A DNA stretch of 48,835 nt. Source: an uncultured Lachnospiraceae bacterium. GTDB lineage: Bacteria > Bacillota > Clostridia > Lachnospirales > Lachnospiraceae. The notes under the pieces were generated by a model that searched no databases, was not told the DNA's origin, and saw nothing but the letters and a program-made list of their open reading frames with translations. Numbering within the stretch: the first letter of the stretch is position 1; the number at the start of each line of letters is the position of its first letter. Positions 32,546 through 42,295 of this stretch are shown one piece after another. The stretch lies in the NCBI GenBank assembly GCA_900551235.1, contig URUU01000011.1, positions 1 to 48,835 on the forward strand, written 5' to 3'. Both the position numbers and the translations under genes were made by a program.

Positions 32546-33826
32546 ATGACCAGAAAAACAATACGAAAATATGCAGTCGCAGCTGGTATGTCAGCCATTC
32601 TGTTTGTCGCGGGAGCCGGGGGGATACAAAGGGCAGATGCGTCAGAGACTGCAGATTATCCTGGAAGTGTGCAGCAATCTGAGACTACACAGCAGTCAGA
32701 AGAGAGCAGGCAAACGGAAGCACTTCCACTGAAAAATGTAAAAAAAGCACCGAAGCTTTCCGGAAAATGGGTAAACCAAAACGGAAAGGTTCGGTTTCTT
32801 TTACCGGATCAGACTTATGCGGCAGAGACTTGGGCGGACATAAAGGGCAAATATTATTATTTTAACAAAAAGGGTTTCCGACGCCGGGGATTTTTCCGGT
32901 ACAGCAATGGCAGGACTTATTATCTTGGCAAAAACGGAGTGATGGCCACCGGATGGCAGAAGATCAAAAAGAACTGGTACTGTTTTGCAAAGAATGGTGC
33001 TATGAAGAAAGCTGCCTGGGTAAAGACAAAAGACGGATATGCTTATGTCAATGACAAAGGGCAGCGTGTGATAAGCAGTTGGGTGAAAGTAAATGGCAAA
33101 AAATATTATATCGATGAAAAAGGCATCAAAGTTACAAAGAGCCGCTACATCGGAAAAAAGGCCTGTTATTTTGACAAAAAGGGTGTTTATCATAAAAATA
33201 AAAAGATAAAAGAACGTCTGATCAATCCAAACGGCAAGATGGTTGCATTGACGTTTGATGATGGACCGGGACCTTATACGGACCGGCTTCTGAAATGTCT
33301 GAAAAACAACCGGGCAGTCGCTACGTTTTTCCTTGTTGGAACCAGTATCGGGAACTATAAGGATACGATAAAGAGAATGGATAAGCAGGGGTGTGAGATT
33401 GGAAATCATACTATGGAGCATCCACAGCTTTCTTCTTTGACATCAGATGGGATTCAGGCTCAGATAGAAGGAACGAACAGCAAGATCCGCGCGATCACAG
33501 GACACAGTGCAACGCTTGTACGTCCGCCGTATGGAGCATACAATGGCACGGTACAGGCAAATGCAAAGCTGCCGCTGATCCTCTGGAGCATTGATACGCT
33601 GGACTGGAAGACAAGAAATGCACAGAATACGATCAATGTGGTTATGGCTGAAGTGAAAGACGGCTCAATTATCCTGATGCACGATATTCACAGTCCGTCC
33701 GTGGACGCGGCAGAAGTGCTGATCCCGAAACTGATTGCGTCAGGCTATCAGCTTGTCACGGTCAGTGAGCTTGCACAATACCGCGGTGTATCGATGAAAC
33801 AAGGCGGCGTGTACAGCTCCTTTTAA
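32546..33826 (+). CDS. Secreted polysaccharide deacetylase with cell-wall-binding repeats
   Basis: This 426-residue precursor has a signal peptide (about 1-32). Five or six aromatic-rich repeats of the CW_binding/choline-binding type (about 70-220, such as GKYYYFNKKG and NWYCFAKNGAM) come next, then a C-terminal NodB domain (about 230-420). The NodB motifs are TFDDGPG, HTMEHPQL (metal His), RPPYGAYN, WSIDTLDW and LMHDIH. It should deacetylate a wall or surface polysaccharide, perhaps peptidoglycan, giving lysozyme resistance. It starts 9 bp after the HPr-like stop without a visible ribosome site, so translation may depend on the upstream gene. Confidence 0.9.
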   Translation: MTRKTIRKYAVAAGMSAILFVAGAGGIQRADASETADYPGSVQQSETTQQSEESRQTEALPLKNVKKAPKLSGKWVNQNGKVRFLLPDQTYAAETWADIKGKYYYFNKKGFRRRGFFRYSNGRTYYLGKNGVMATGWQKIKKNWYCFAKNGAMKKAAWVKTKDGYAYVNDKGQRVISSWVKVNGKKYYIDEKGIKVTKSRYIGKKACYFDKKGVYHKNKKIKERLINPNGKMVALTFDDGPGPYTDRLLKCLKNNRAVATFFLVGTSIGNYKDTIKRMDKQGCEIGNHTMEHPQLSSLTSDGIQAQIEGTNSKIRAITGHSATLVRPPYGAYNGTVQANAKLPLILWSIDTLDWKTRNAQNTINVVMAEVKDGSIILMHDIHSPSVDAAEVLIPKLIASGYQLVTVSELAQYRGVSMKQGGVYSSF

Positions 33827-33832
33827 AAACAG

Positions 33833-33876
33833 AAAAGCTGGAGTACGATCGGGAAAAGATCCTATTCCAGCTTTTT
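33833..33876. terminator. Bidirectional terminator between the deacetylase and pyrG
   Basis: AAAAGCTGGA and TCCAGCTTTTT form the stem, with A- and T-runs on both sides. Confidence 0.9.
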
Positions 33877-33884
33877 GTGTTGCT

Positions 33885-35495
33885 TTATTCTGCTTCGTGT
33901 TTTGTGACAGCGGCTTCCACAAATCCGCGGAACAGCGGATGCGGACGGTTCGGACGGGATTTCAGTTCCGGATGGGCCTGCGTTCCGATAAAGAATGGAT
34001 GATCCGGAAGCTCTACCATCTCCACAATACGTCCGTCAGGAGAAATGCCGGAGAGCATCATGCCGTTTTCGGTCAGCACTTTGCGATAATCGTTGTTAAA
34101 CTCATAACGATGACGATGGCGCTCCTGGATCGTCTCCTCGCCGTAAAGCCTGTAAGCGAGAGAAGATTTATCCAGCACACAAGGATAAGAACCAAGTCTT
34201 AAAGTACCGCCGATATCCTCGATACCATCCTGCTCCGGCATCAGTGCAATGACCGGATGGGTTGTCTTAGGATCCAGTTCGATGCTGTGCGCATCATTAT
34301 ATCCGACAACATGGCGGGCAAATTCCACGACAGAGAGCTGCATGCCAAGACAAAGCCCGAGGAATGGAATTTTGTGGATACGTGCATATTCGATGGCCGT
34401 GATCTTGCCCTCGATACCGCGGTCACCGAAACCGCCGGGTACCAGGATACCATCCATATCACCGAGCACCTCCTCGACATTGCTGTTGTTCAGCAGCTCG
34501 GAATCCACCCACTTGATATTTACGGTCGCATGCTGTGCGATACCGCCGTGCTTCAAAGCTTCCACAACGCTGATGTAAGCATCGTGAAGCTGGATATATT
34601 TGCCGACCAGGGCGATATTAACTTCTTTTGTCGGATGACGCAGAGCGTTTACCATGGCTTTCCAGTCTTCCAGATCCGGCTGTGGGCAGTCAAGCTTCAG
34701 GCATTCACAGACAACCTGTGCCAGATGTTCTTTTTCCATGGCAAGTGGTGCTTCATAGAGATATTCTACATCAAGATTCTGCAGAACATGGTCGCTTGGC
34801 ACGTTACAGAACAGTGCGATTTTGTCCTTGATGCCATTGTCAAGAGGCAGCTCGGAACGACATACGATCACATCCGGCTGGATTCCCATACCCTGAAGCT
34901 CTTTTACGCTGGCCTGCGTCGGTTTGGTTTTCATTTCACCTGAAGCACGCAGATAAGGGATCAAAGTAACGTGGATCAGGATCGCATTTTCATGTCCGAC
35001 ATCGTGCTGGAACTGACGGATGGATTCCAGGAACGGCTGACTTTCGATATCGCCGACCGTACCGCCGACTTCGATGATCGCAATGCTGGTTTCGTCCGTT
35101 GTGAAATCACGGTGGAAACGGCTCTTGATCTCATTGGTGATATGTGGGATAACCTGTACCGTTCCACCGCCGAAATCTCCGCGGCGTTCTTTCTGCAGAA
35201 CGGACCAGTAAATCTTACCGGTTGTGACATTGGAATTTTTCGTCAGACTCTCATCGATAAAACGCTCATAATGTCCAAGGTCCAGATCTGTCTCGGCACC
35301 GTCGTCGGTTACGAATACCTCACCATGCTGGATCGGATTCATCGTTCCAGGGTCGATATTGATATAAGGATCGAATTTCTGCATCGTTACTTTGTAGCCA
35401 CGCGCTTTCAGAAGTCGTCCGAGGGATGCGGCTGTGATACCTTTTCCCAGTCCGGAAACAACACCTCCTGTTACAAATACATATTTTACTGCCAT
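33885..35495 (-). CDS. pyrG: CTP synthase
   Basis: PyrG makes CTP from UTP, ATP and glutamine. The 536-residue protein has the N-terminal synthase domain (KYVFVTGGVVSGLGKGI, then DPYINIDPGTMNP) and the C-terminal class I glutamine amidotransferase with the catalytic Cys in LGLCLGMQ and the His in TQAHPELKSRP. The start at 35495 has CGGAGGAAAT upstream; an open frame seven codons longer lacks a ribosome site. A possible -10 box (minus strand TATAAT) is at 35577-35572. The leader shows no clear attenuator. Confidence 0.97.
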   Translation of the reverse strand: MAVKYVFVTGGVVSGLGKGITAASLGRLLKARGYKVTMQKFDPYINIDPGTMNPIQHGEVFVTDDGAETDLDLGHYERFIDESLTKNSNVTTGKIYWSVLQKERRGDFGGGTVQVIPHITNEIKSRFHRDFTTDETSIAIIEVGGTVGDIESQPFLESIRQFQHDVGHENAILIHVTLIPYLRASGEMKTKPTQASVKELQGMGIQPDVIVCRSELPLDNGIKDKIALFCNVPSDHVLQNLDVEYLYEAPLAMEKEHLAQVVCECLKLDCPQPDLEDWKAMVNALRHPTKEVNIALVGKYIQLHDAYISVVEALKHGGIAQHATVNIKWVDSELLNNSNVEEVLGDMDGILVPGGFGDRGIEGKITAIEYARIHKIPFLGLCLGMQLSVVEFARHVVGYNDAHSIELDPKTTHPVIALMPEQDGIEDIGGTLRLGSYPCVLDKSSLAYRLYGEETIQERHRHRYEFNNDYRKVLTENGMMLSGISPDGRIVEMVELPDHPFFIGTQAHPELKSRPNRPHPLFRGFVEAAVTKHEAE

Positions 35496-35590
35496 AATTT
35501 CCTCCGTTCTGTGCACAAAACACGCATTTTTTTTGACCAGATATTAAGTTCCTAAAAAAAATACGGAGAAAATTATACACTATAGAAAAG

Positions 35591-35620
35591 AAAAAATCCA
35601 GTAGATCATACTGGATTTTT
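35591..35620. terminator. Terminator of the UPF0371 gene
   Basis: AAAAATCCAGTA and TACTGGATTTTT form a perfect stem with a 5-nt loop, in the gap before pyrG. Confidence 0.92.
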
Positions 35621-35628
35621 CAAAAAAA

Positions 35629-37107
35629 TTAATGATAGTTTTTCTGGTTCTCATATTTTGCTTCCATCGTGAACTGGATGCCGAGCTGTTTCAGCTTTTT
35701 GATATCAACAGGTGAGAGCATAACGGAAATATGTGCCTGACATCCGGCAAGATTTGGGAGTTGTTTCATAGCCAGGGCTGCATCTTCGTGGTCAGCGGCA
35801 CTGATGGAAAGTGCGATCAGGACCTCATCGGTGTGAAGACGTGGGTTGCGGCTTCCAAGGTAAGCTGTTTTCAGCCGCTGGATTGGTTCCAGGGATTCCG
35901 GTGCAATGATATTTTTCTCATGGTCAATGCCGGCAAGTGCTTTCAGGGCATTTAAAAGAACAGCAGAAGCGGCGCCGAGCAGGTCAGAAGTCTTTCCGGT
36001 GATGATTTTTCCGTCCGGCAGTTCCAGAGCGGCAGCCGGTGCACAGGTCAGCTCTGCGACACGTCTTGCAGCCGGGACAACTTTGCGGTCAGCTGCGGTA
36101 ACACCGGCCTGGTTCATGATCAGTTCAATCTTATAAACTTCCTCTTCCTGGTTGCGTCCGGTCAGAAGTCCGTTCAGTGCGTTGAAATAGCGGCGGATGA
36201 TCTCCTGACGGGAAGCCTCCTGGCATACCGCATCGTCACAGATGCAGTTTCCTGCCATGTTGACACCCATGTCAGTCGGAGACTGGTAAGGGCTTTCACC
36301 GTAAATCTTTTCGAACATCGCTTTTAAAACCGGGAAGATCTCCACATCGCGGTTGTAGTTTACCGTGGTAAATCCGTAAGCTTCCAGATGGAACGGATCG
36401 ATCATGTTGACATCGTTCAGGTCAGCCGTTGCTGCCTCGTATGCCAGGTTGATCGGATGTTTCAGAGGAATGTTCCAGATCGGGAAAGTCTCGAATTTTG
36501 CATATCCGGCACGGACACCTCTGCGGTGCTCCTGATAAAGCTGGGATAAGCAGGTAGCCATCTTTCCGCTTCCAGGACCAGGGGCTGTGATCACGACCAG
36601 AGGGCGGGAAGTTTCGATGTAATCATTTTTGCCGAATCCCTGGTCACTTACGATATGAGAAACATTATTTGGGTAACCTGGGATCATATAGAGGGTATAA
36701 ACCTTGATGCCAAGTTTGACCAGACGCTGTTTGAACAGATCGGCACTGGTCTGTCCGGAGTATTTTGTGATAACGACACTTCCAACAAAAAGTCCACGTT
36801 CTTCGAAAGAGTCGATCAGACGCAGTACATCGGTATCGTAAGTGATGCCGAGATCACCGCGGATTTTGTTTTTCTCAATATCTACTGCACTGATGACAAT
36901 GACGATCTCTGCGTGGTCGGACAACTGCATCAGAAGCTGAAGCTTTGAGTCCGGTTCAAATCCGGGCAGTACGCGGGAAGCGTGGTAGTCATCAAAGAGC
37001 TTTCCGCCAAATTCCAGATAAAGCTTGTCTCCGAATTTGTCAATACGCTCGCGGATACAGCGAGACTGTGTGGCAAGATATTTTTCGTTATCAAATCCTT
37101 TTTTCAT
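35629..37107 (-). CDS. UPF0371 (DUF1846) family protein
   Basis: This 492-residue cytoplasmic protein matches the DUF1846/COG4868 family of Firmicutes. A glycine-rich, nucleotide-loop-like segment (VITAPGPGSGKMATCLSQL, about 175-195) is followed by HRRGVRAGYAKFETFPIWN, both typical of the family. The biochemical role is not established. It is monocistronic, divergent from ftsH, with a terminator after it. A weak -10 (minus strand TATACT at 37180-37175) lies upstream. Confidence 0.88.
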   Translation of the reverse strand: MKKGFDNEKYLATQSRCIRERIDKFGDKLYLEFGGKLFDDYHASRVLPGFEPDSKLQLLMQLSDHAEIVIVISAVDIEKNKIRGDLGITYDTDVLRLIDSFEERGLFVGSVVITKYSGQTSADLFKQRLVKLGIKVYTLYMIPGYPNNVSHIVSDQGFGKNDYIETSRPLVVITAPGPGSGKMATCLSQLYQEHRRGVRAGYAKFETFPIWNIPLKHPINLAYEAATADLNDVNMIDPFHLEAYGFTTVNYNRDVEIFPVLKAMFEKIYGESPYQSPTDMGVNMAGNCICDDAVCQEASRQEIIRRYFNALNGLLTGRNQEEEVYKIELIMNQAGVTAADRKVVPAARRVAELTCAPAAALELPDGKIITGKTSDLLGAASAVLLNALKALAGIDHEKNIIAPESLEPIQRLKTAYLGSRNPRLHTDEVLIALSISAADHEDAALAMKQLPNLAGCQAHISVMLSPVDIKKLKQLGIQFTMEAKYENQKNYH

Positions 37108-37257
37108 ATGATTAAGAACCTTTCCTTAAAAATAAACTGATGTTGATTTTCCGTTACAAAGTAACTCTTGTATCAGTATACAATATCTGATGCAGATTCG
37201 GCTACCGTTTTTTTAGAAAAGATTCATAATTGTGACCTTTTTTTCACAATCTATATA

Positions 37258-37286
37258 TTGATTTCTTCTGAAACTGTACTTATAAT
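37258..37286 (+). promoter_or_regulatory. Promoter for ftsH-uvrC
   Basis: TTGATT (37258-37263) and TATAAT (37281-37286) have a 17-bp spacer, about 30 bp before the ribosome site. Confidence 0.78.
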
Positions 37287-37322
37287 GGGATAAGCAACAT
37301 TTTGCATGCGAGGAGGAAAAAA

Positions 37323-39296
37323 ATGGACAATAATCAGATGCAGGGCCAAGGCTCAGGCGGACCGCAGAGACCGGATGGTCAAAGACAGCCGGATCAGAAC
37401 GGACGCAACAAAAATAATGGGAAAAAGCCAAACAGCGGTAAAAGCATTCTGGTTTTTCTGGTAATTACTTTGGTTGTGATGCTTATCTCAAATGTGGTCA
37501 CAAGCATGGTAAAAGATACGACAGAGCGTGAGATCACGTATAATCAGTTTATTAACATGGTGGAACGGGGAGAGGTCGAATCCGTAGAGATCAGTTCCAG
37601 CCGCATTGATATCAACCTGAAAAACCAGCCGATTCCAGGTGTGAAGATTACCTGTTATACCGGTATCATGGATGATCCGGATCTTACTGACCGGCTGCTT
37701 CAGGCAGGAGTACAGTGTACAAAGAAGGTTCCGGATAATTCTTCTTATCTGATACTGAATATTGTGGCAAATATTCTGCCGCTTGTTATGATCGGCTTTA
37801 TTTTTTATTTTTTCATGCGCCGTATGGGATCCGGCGGCGGAGTGATGGGAGTCGGCAAGAGCAAGGCAAAAGTTTACGGCGAGAAGGAAACCGGCGTGAC
37901 GTTCCAGGATGTTGCAGGACAGGATGAAGCAAAAGAATCGCTGCAGGAAGTCGTAGGATTTCTGGAAGATCCGCAGAAGTATGTCAAGATCGGAGCGAAG
38001 CTGCCAAAAGGGGCATTGCTTGTCGGCCCTCCGGGTACTGGTAAGACGCTGCTGGCGAAGGCAGTCGCAGGAGAAGCACACGTGCCGTTCTTCTCGATTT
38101 CCGGTTCGGATTTCGTGGAAATGTTTGTCGGTGTCGGTGCATCACGGGTGCGTGATCTGTTTGAAGAGGCAAAAAAAAGTGCACCGTGTATCATTTTCAT
38201 CGATGAGATCGATGCGATCGGTAAGAGCCGTGACAGTCGTTATGGCGGCGGCAACGACGAGCGTGAGCAGACACTGAACCAGCTGCTGGCGGAGATGGAT
38301 GGATTTGATTCTTCCAAAGGTGTGCTGATCCTTGCAGCAACGAACCGTCCGGAAGTTCTCGATTCCGCACTTCTGCGTCCGGGACGTTTTGACCGCCGTG
38401 TGATCGTAGACCGACCGGATCTCAAAGGGAGAGAAGATATTCTTCGTGTACACGCAAAGAACGTCAACCTCGATGAGACAGTCAACTTTAAAGAGATCGC
38501 CCTGGCAACCGCCGGAGCCGTCGGATCAGACCTTGCGAACATGGTCAATGAAGCGGCCATTCTTGCCGTAAAGGCAGGCAGAAGTGCCGTATCTCAGGCA
38601 GATTTATCGGAAGCGGTCGAGCTGGTTGAGATGGGAAAAGAAAAGAAAAACAAGATCTTAAGCAAAAAAGAGCGTGAGATCGTTTCCTATCATGAAGTCG
38701 GCCATGCACTGGTCAGTGCACTTCAAAAAGATGCAGAGCCGGTACAGAAGATCACGATCGTACCGCGTACATCAGGAGCGCTGGGCTATGTTATGAACAT
38801 CCCGGAAGAAGAGAAATACCTCTATACAAAGGAAGAACTGTGGGCAAGACTGGTAGAATTTACCGGCGGCCGTGCAGCCGAGGAGATCGTATTCGGTTTT
38901 GTGACAACCGGAGCATCCAGCGACATCGAAAAGGCAACTTCCATTGCCCGCTCGATGATCACACGTTACGGTATGTCTGAAAAATTCGGACTGACCGGTC
39001 TGGAGCGTGCAGCCAACCAGTACCTCGATAATCAGACGGTCCTGGACTGCAGCCAGGTAACACAGGCAGAGGTCGATAAAGAGATTACAGCCATGCTCAA
39101 AAAGGCATATCAGGAAGCAAAAGACATGCTTACGGCAAACCGCAGCATCCTGGATCACATTGCCGCTTTCCTGATCGAGAAGGAGACGATCACCGGAAGG
39201 GAATTTATGGAGATCCTGCGTAAAGTGCAGGCGGAAGAAAACAGTACAAAGGTAAATCTTTCAAAAGAAAACACAGCAGACACCGTAACCGAGTAA
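37323..39296 (+). CDS. ftsH: ATP-dependent zinc metalloprotease FtsH
   Basis: FtsH is a membrane-bound AAA+ protease that degrades misfolded membrane proteins and regulators. The 657-residue protein has a Gln/Gly/Asn-rich N-terminus, two membrane segments (about 42-60 and 145-165) flanking an external domain, an AAA module (Walker A GPPGTGKTLLAKA near 235, Walker B IIFIDEIDAIG, sensor LAATNRPE) and the zinc site HEVGH near 457. AGGAGG precedes the ATG at 37323; the seven extra upstream codons include the ribosome site itself. uvrC follows after 18 bp. Confidence 0.97.
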   Translation: MDNNQMQGQGSGGPQRPDGQRQPDQNGRNKNNGKKPNSGKSILVFLVITLVVMLISNVVTSMVKDTTEREITYNQFINMVERGEVESVEISSSRIDINLKNQPIPGVKITCYTGIMDDPDLTDRLLQAGVQCTKKVPDNSSYLILNIVANILPLVMIGFIFYFFMRRMGSGGGVMGVGKSKAKVYGEKETGVTFQDVAGQDEAKESLQEVVGFLEDPQKYVKIGAKLPKGALLVGPPGTGKTLLAKAVAGEAHVPFFSISGSDFVEMFVGVGASRVRDLFEEAKKSAPCIIFIDEIDAIGKSRDSRYGGGNDEREQTLNQLLAEMDGFDSSKGVLILAATNRPEVLDSALLRPGRFDRRVIVDRPDLKGREDILRVHAKNVNLDETVNFKEIALATAGAVGSDLANMVNEAAILAVKAGRSAVSQADLSEAVELVEMGKEKKNKILSKKEREIVSYHEVGHALVSALQKDAEPVQKITIVPRTSGALGYVMNIPEEEKYLYTKEELWARLVEFTGGRAAEEIVFGFVTTGASSDIEKATSIARSMITRYGMSEKFGLTGLERAANQYLDNQTVLDCSQVTQAEVDKEITAMLKKAYQEAKDMLTANRSILDHIAAFLIEKETITGREFMEILRKVQAEENSTKVNLSKENTADTVTE

Positions 39297-39314
39297 GTGG
39301 GGATGTAAAAGCAG

Positions 39315-41168
39315 ATGTTTGATATTCAGGAAGAATTAAAAAAGCTCCCGGCTAAGCCGGGAGTTTATATTATGCATGATGACAGAGATGCCATTATTTA
39401 TGTGGGTAAGGCGATCAGCCTGAAAAACAGGGTGCGGCAGTATTTCCAGACCAGCCGCAACAAAGGTGCAAAGATTGAGCAGATGGTCACAAGGATCGCC
39501 AGGTTTGAGTATATCGTGACAGATTCGGAGCTGGAGGCACTGGTTCTGGAGTGCAACCTGATCAAGGAACACCGCCCGAAATACAATACCATGCTTAAAG
39601 ATGATAAGACTTATCCTTTTATAAAAGTGACTACATCGGAAGCTTATCCGCGTATTCTGTTCTCGCGGAGCATGAAAAAAGATAAAAATAAATATTACGG
39701 GCCGTATACCAGTGCCGGAGCCGTGAAAGATACGATCGAGCTGATCCGCAAAATCTACAAAGTCCGCACCTGCAGCCGCAGACTGCCGCAGGACATCGGA
39801 AAAGAGCGTCCCTGTCTGAATTATCACATCAGGCAGTGTGATGCACCGTGTCAGGGATATATCAGCCAGGAAGAATACTGCAGATCCTTAAATGGGGCGA
39901 TGGATTTTCTGAACGGAAACTACGGGCCGATCCTGAAAATGCTCGAAAAGCGGATGCTGGATGCCTCAGAGCGTATGGAGTACGAGGAGGCAGCGACCTG
40001 GCGTGACCTCAAAAACAGCGTCAGCCAGATCGCACAGAAGCAGAAGATCACAAGCAGCGACGGCGAGGACAAAGATGTGATCGCTGTGAAGATGGACGGC
40101 AGTGATGCCGTAGCCCAGGTATTCTTCATCCGGCAGGGCCGGCTGATCGGCAGAGATCATTTCTTCCTGCGGATCGCACCGCATGACACGCAGAATATCG
40201 TGATCTCCAGTTTTATGAAACAGTTTTATTCCGGTACGCCATTTATTCCGCGGGAGATCATGATCCCATGTGGGATCGAAGATCAGTCGGTCCTGGAAGA
40301 ATGGCTTGGGAAGCGAAAAGGCCAGAAGGTGCATATCAAAGTACCGAAAAAAGGTACGAAAGAGAAGCTGGTAGAGCTTGCTGCCCAGAATGCAGAAATC
40401 GTCCTGAGACAGGATAAAGACCGCATCAAACGGGAGGAAGGACGCACGATCGGAGCAATGAAAGAGATTGGCGGATGGCTGGATTTACCGAATCTGGTGC
40501 GAGTGGAAGCCTATGATATTTCGAATATCAGTGGTTTTGAGTCCGTCGGATCGATGGCAGTTTTTGAACGTGGCAGGCCAAAACGCAGTGATTACCGCAA
40601 ATTCCGCATCAAAACGGTGCAGGGACCAAACGATTATGCAAGTATGGAAGAAGTACTTACGAGACGCTTTACCCATGAGAGCGACCCGTCGAAAAAAGAA
40701 TACGACAGCTTCAGCAAACTGCCGGATCTGATCATGATGGACGGCGGCAGAGGCCAGGTCAATATCGCTCTTGGTGTTCTGGAAAAGCTGAACCTGGATA
40801 TTCCTGTCTGCGGTATGGTAAAAGATGACCGGCACCGTACCAGAGGACTGTATTATAACAATATAGAGATTCCGATTGACCGTGACAGTGAAGGATTCAG
40901 GCTGATCACCCGTGTGCAGGATGAAGCCCACCGCTTTGCCATCGAGTATCACCGTTCCCTGCGAAGCAAAGATCAGGTACATTCCATTTTAGATGATATA
41001 GAGGGCATCGGTCCGGCAAGGCGAAAGGCATTGATGCGCCATTTCCTCTCTCTGGAAGCAATCCGCGGGGCGAGCAAAGAGGAACTGGCATCTGTGCCTT
41101 CGATGACAGCTTTAAGTGCAGGAAAAGTCTATGATTTTTTTCATGAAAAGAAGAAAAGTGATAACTAA
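39315..41168 (+). CDS. uvrC: UvrABC excinuclease subunit C
   Basis: UvrC makes both incisions in nucleotide excision repair. The 617-residue protein has an N-terminal GIY-YIG domain (LPAKPGVYIMHD, then IYVGKAISLKNRVRQYF), a zinc/cysteine-type segment (RTCSRRLPQDIGKERPCLNY), a UVR domain (about 205-240), the RNase H-like 5' nuclease domain (VEAYDISNISG, then DGGRGQV) and a C-terminal helix-hairpin-helix region (IEGIGPARRKALMRHF). Its first codons contain a strong hairpin at 39345-39363. It probably shares the ftsH promoter. Confidence 0.97.
   Translation: MFDIQEELKKLPAKPGVYIMHDDRDAIIYVGKAISLKNRVRQYFQTSRNKGAKIEQMVTRIARFEYIVTDSELEALVLECNLIKEHRPKYNTMLKDDKTYPFIKVTTSEAYPRILFSRSMKKDKNKYYGPYTSAGAVKDTIELIRKIYKVRTCSRRLPQDIGKERPCLNYHIRQCDAPCQGYISQEEYCRSLNGAMDFLNGNYGPILKMLEKRMLDASERMEYEEAATWRDLKNSVSQIAQKQKITSSDGEDKDVIAVKMDGSDAVAQVFFIRQGRLIGRDHFFLRIAPHDTQNIVISSFMKQFYSGTPFIPREIMIPCGIEDQSVLEEWLGKRKGQKVHIKVPKKGTKEKLVELAAQNAEIVLRQDKDRIKREEGRTIGAMKEIGGWLDLPNLVRVEAYDISNISGFESVGSMAVFERGRPKRSDYRKFRIKTVQGPNDYASMEEVLTRRFTHESDPSKKEYDSFSKLPDLIMMDGGRGQVNIALGVLEKLNLDIPVCGMVKDDRHRTRGLYYNNIEIPIDRDSEGFRLITRVQDEAHRFAIEYHRSLRSKDQVHSILDDIEGIGPARRKALMRHFLSLEAIRGASKEELASVPSMTALSAGKVYDFFHEKKKSDN
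39345..39366 (+). promoter_or_regulatory. Terminator-like hairpin inside the start of uvrC
   Basis: CTCCCGGC (39345-39352) and GCCGGGAG (39356-39363) form a perfect 8-bp GC-rich stem with a TAA loop, followed by TTTATATT. It lies at codons 11-17 of uvrC, about 50 nt after the ftsH stop. It could attenuate transcription or translation. Confidence 0.5.
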
Positions 41169-41244
41169 GGCTTCCTGTCGTTAAAAATATTTACAGATGC
41201 GAATGTAAAAGTATACAGTTTTTATATGGAATCTGTTTTGTTTC

Positions 41245-41273
41245 TTGTATGATGTGTGCAGATGTGATAGAAT
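41245..41273 (+). promoter_or_regulatory. Promoter for hprK-glk
   Basis: TTGTAT (41245-41250) and TAGAAT (41268-41273) have a 17-bp spacer, and TG one base before the -10 extends it. The leader carries a small hairpin (AGAAACG 41290-41296, CGTTTCT 41311-41317). Nothing else is seen in 41169-41244. Confidence 0.65.
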
Positions 41274-41344
41274 GAGAGCATGAAAATAAAGAAACGTGCA
41301 TGAAATCGAACGTTTCTGATATCTACAGGAAAGGACAAGAACAG

Positions 41345-42295
41345 ATGAACAGTAACAGTAGTGTAGCATTGACAAAGATTGCAGAAAGCATGGATCTGAA
41401 AAATCTGACACCGGAGGTTGACATTTCATCTATCGTGGTGACCACACCGGATATCAACAGGCCGGCACTGCAGTTGACCGGATATTTTGAGCATTTTGCC
41501 TCCGAACGTGTCCAGATTGTTGGTTATGTTGAGTTTACTTATCTGGAACACATGACAAGAGATCAGAGAGTGCATGCTTATGAGCAGTTCTGTGCACATA
41601 AAGTTCCGTGCATTATTTTTACATCAAAAACGGATCCGGATGAAGATATCCTGCGTATTGCATCCCAAAATGGCATTCCGGTCTTTACTACAGAGAAAAA
41701 TACTTCCCCGTTTATGGCAGAGATCATCCGCTGGCTGAACGTAGAGCTGGCTCCTTGCATCTCCATCCACGGTGTACTGGTAGATGTATACGGTGAAGGT
41801 GTCCTGATCATGGGTGAGAGCGGTATCGGTAAGAGTGAGGCAGCTCTGGAACTGATCAAACGAGGTCACCGTCTGGTATCAGATGATGTGGTAGAGATTC
41901 GCAAAGTCAGTGATGCAAGCCTGGTCGGAAGTGCACCGGATATTACACGTCACTTCATTGAGCTGCGCGGCATCGGTATCATCGATGCCAAGACCCTGTT
42001 TGGTGTAGAAAGTGTTAAGAATACACAAACCATTGACCTGGTCATTAAATTAGAAGAGTGGGACAAGGACAAAGAGTACGACAGACTTGGACTTCAGGAA
42101 GAATACACCGAGTTCCTCGGCAACCGTGTCGTATGTCATTCTATTCCAATCCGTCCGGGACGAAGCCTTGCCGTGATCGTAGAATCTGCAGCAGTCAACC
42201 ACAGACAGAAAAAAATGGGCTACAATGCAGCTCAGGAGCTTTATAATCGTGTTCAGAGATCACTTGCGAAGAAAAAAGGGGAGCAGAAAGAATGA
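41345..42295 (+). CDS. hprK: HPr kinase/phosphorylase
   Basis: HprK phosphorylates and dephosphorylates the regulatory Ser of HPr and Crh, the central switch of carbon catabolite repression in Gram-positives. The 316-residue protein has a variable N-terminal domain, a catalytic His in CISIHGVLVDV, Walker A GESGIGKS (157-164), LVSDDVVEI, and the HprK signature IELRGIGIIDAKTLFGV. The ATG at 41345 has AGGAAAGGA upstream; 15 more in-frame codons upstream have no support. It overlaps glk by 4 bp. A possible substrate gene in the window is the HPr-like protein at 32309. Confidence 0.96.
   Translation: MNSNSSVALTKIAESMDLKNLTPEVDISSIVVTTPDINRPALQLTGYFEHFASERVQIVGYVEFTYLEHMTRDQRVHAYEQFCAHKVPCIIFTSKTDPDEDILRIASQNGIPVFTTEKNTSPFMAEIIRWLNVELAPCISIHGVLVDVYGEGVLIMGESGIGKSEAALELIKRGHRLVSDDVVEIRKVSDASLVGSAPDITRHFIELRGIGIIDAKTLFGVESVKNTQTIDLVIKLEEWDKDKEYDRLGLQEEYTEFLGNRVVCHSIPIRPGRSLAVIVESAAVNHRQKKMGYNAAQELYNRVQRSLAKKKGEQKE

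Noticed and set aside
35496..35590. PyrG attenuator of the reiterative-transcription type
   Set aside because: Bacillus pyrG leaders start with a G-run followed by a terminator. Here the leader has no such G-run at the likely start, and the only terminator belongs to the upstream gene.
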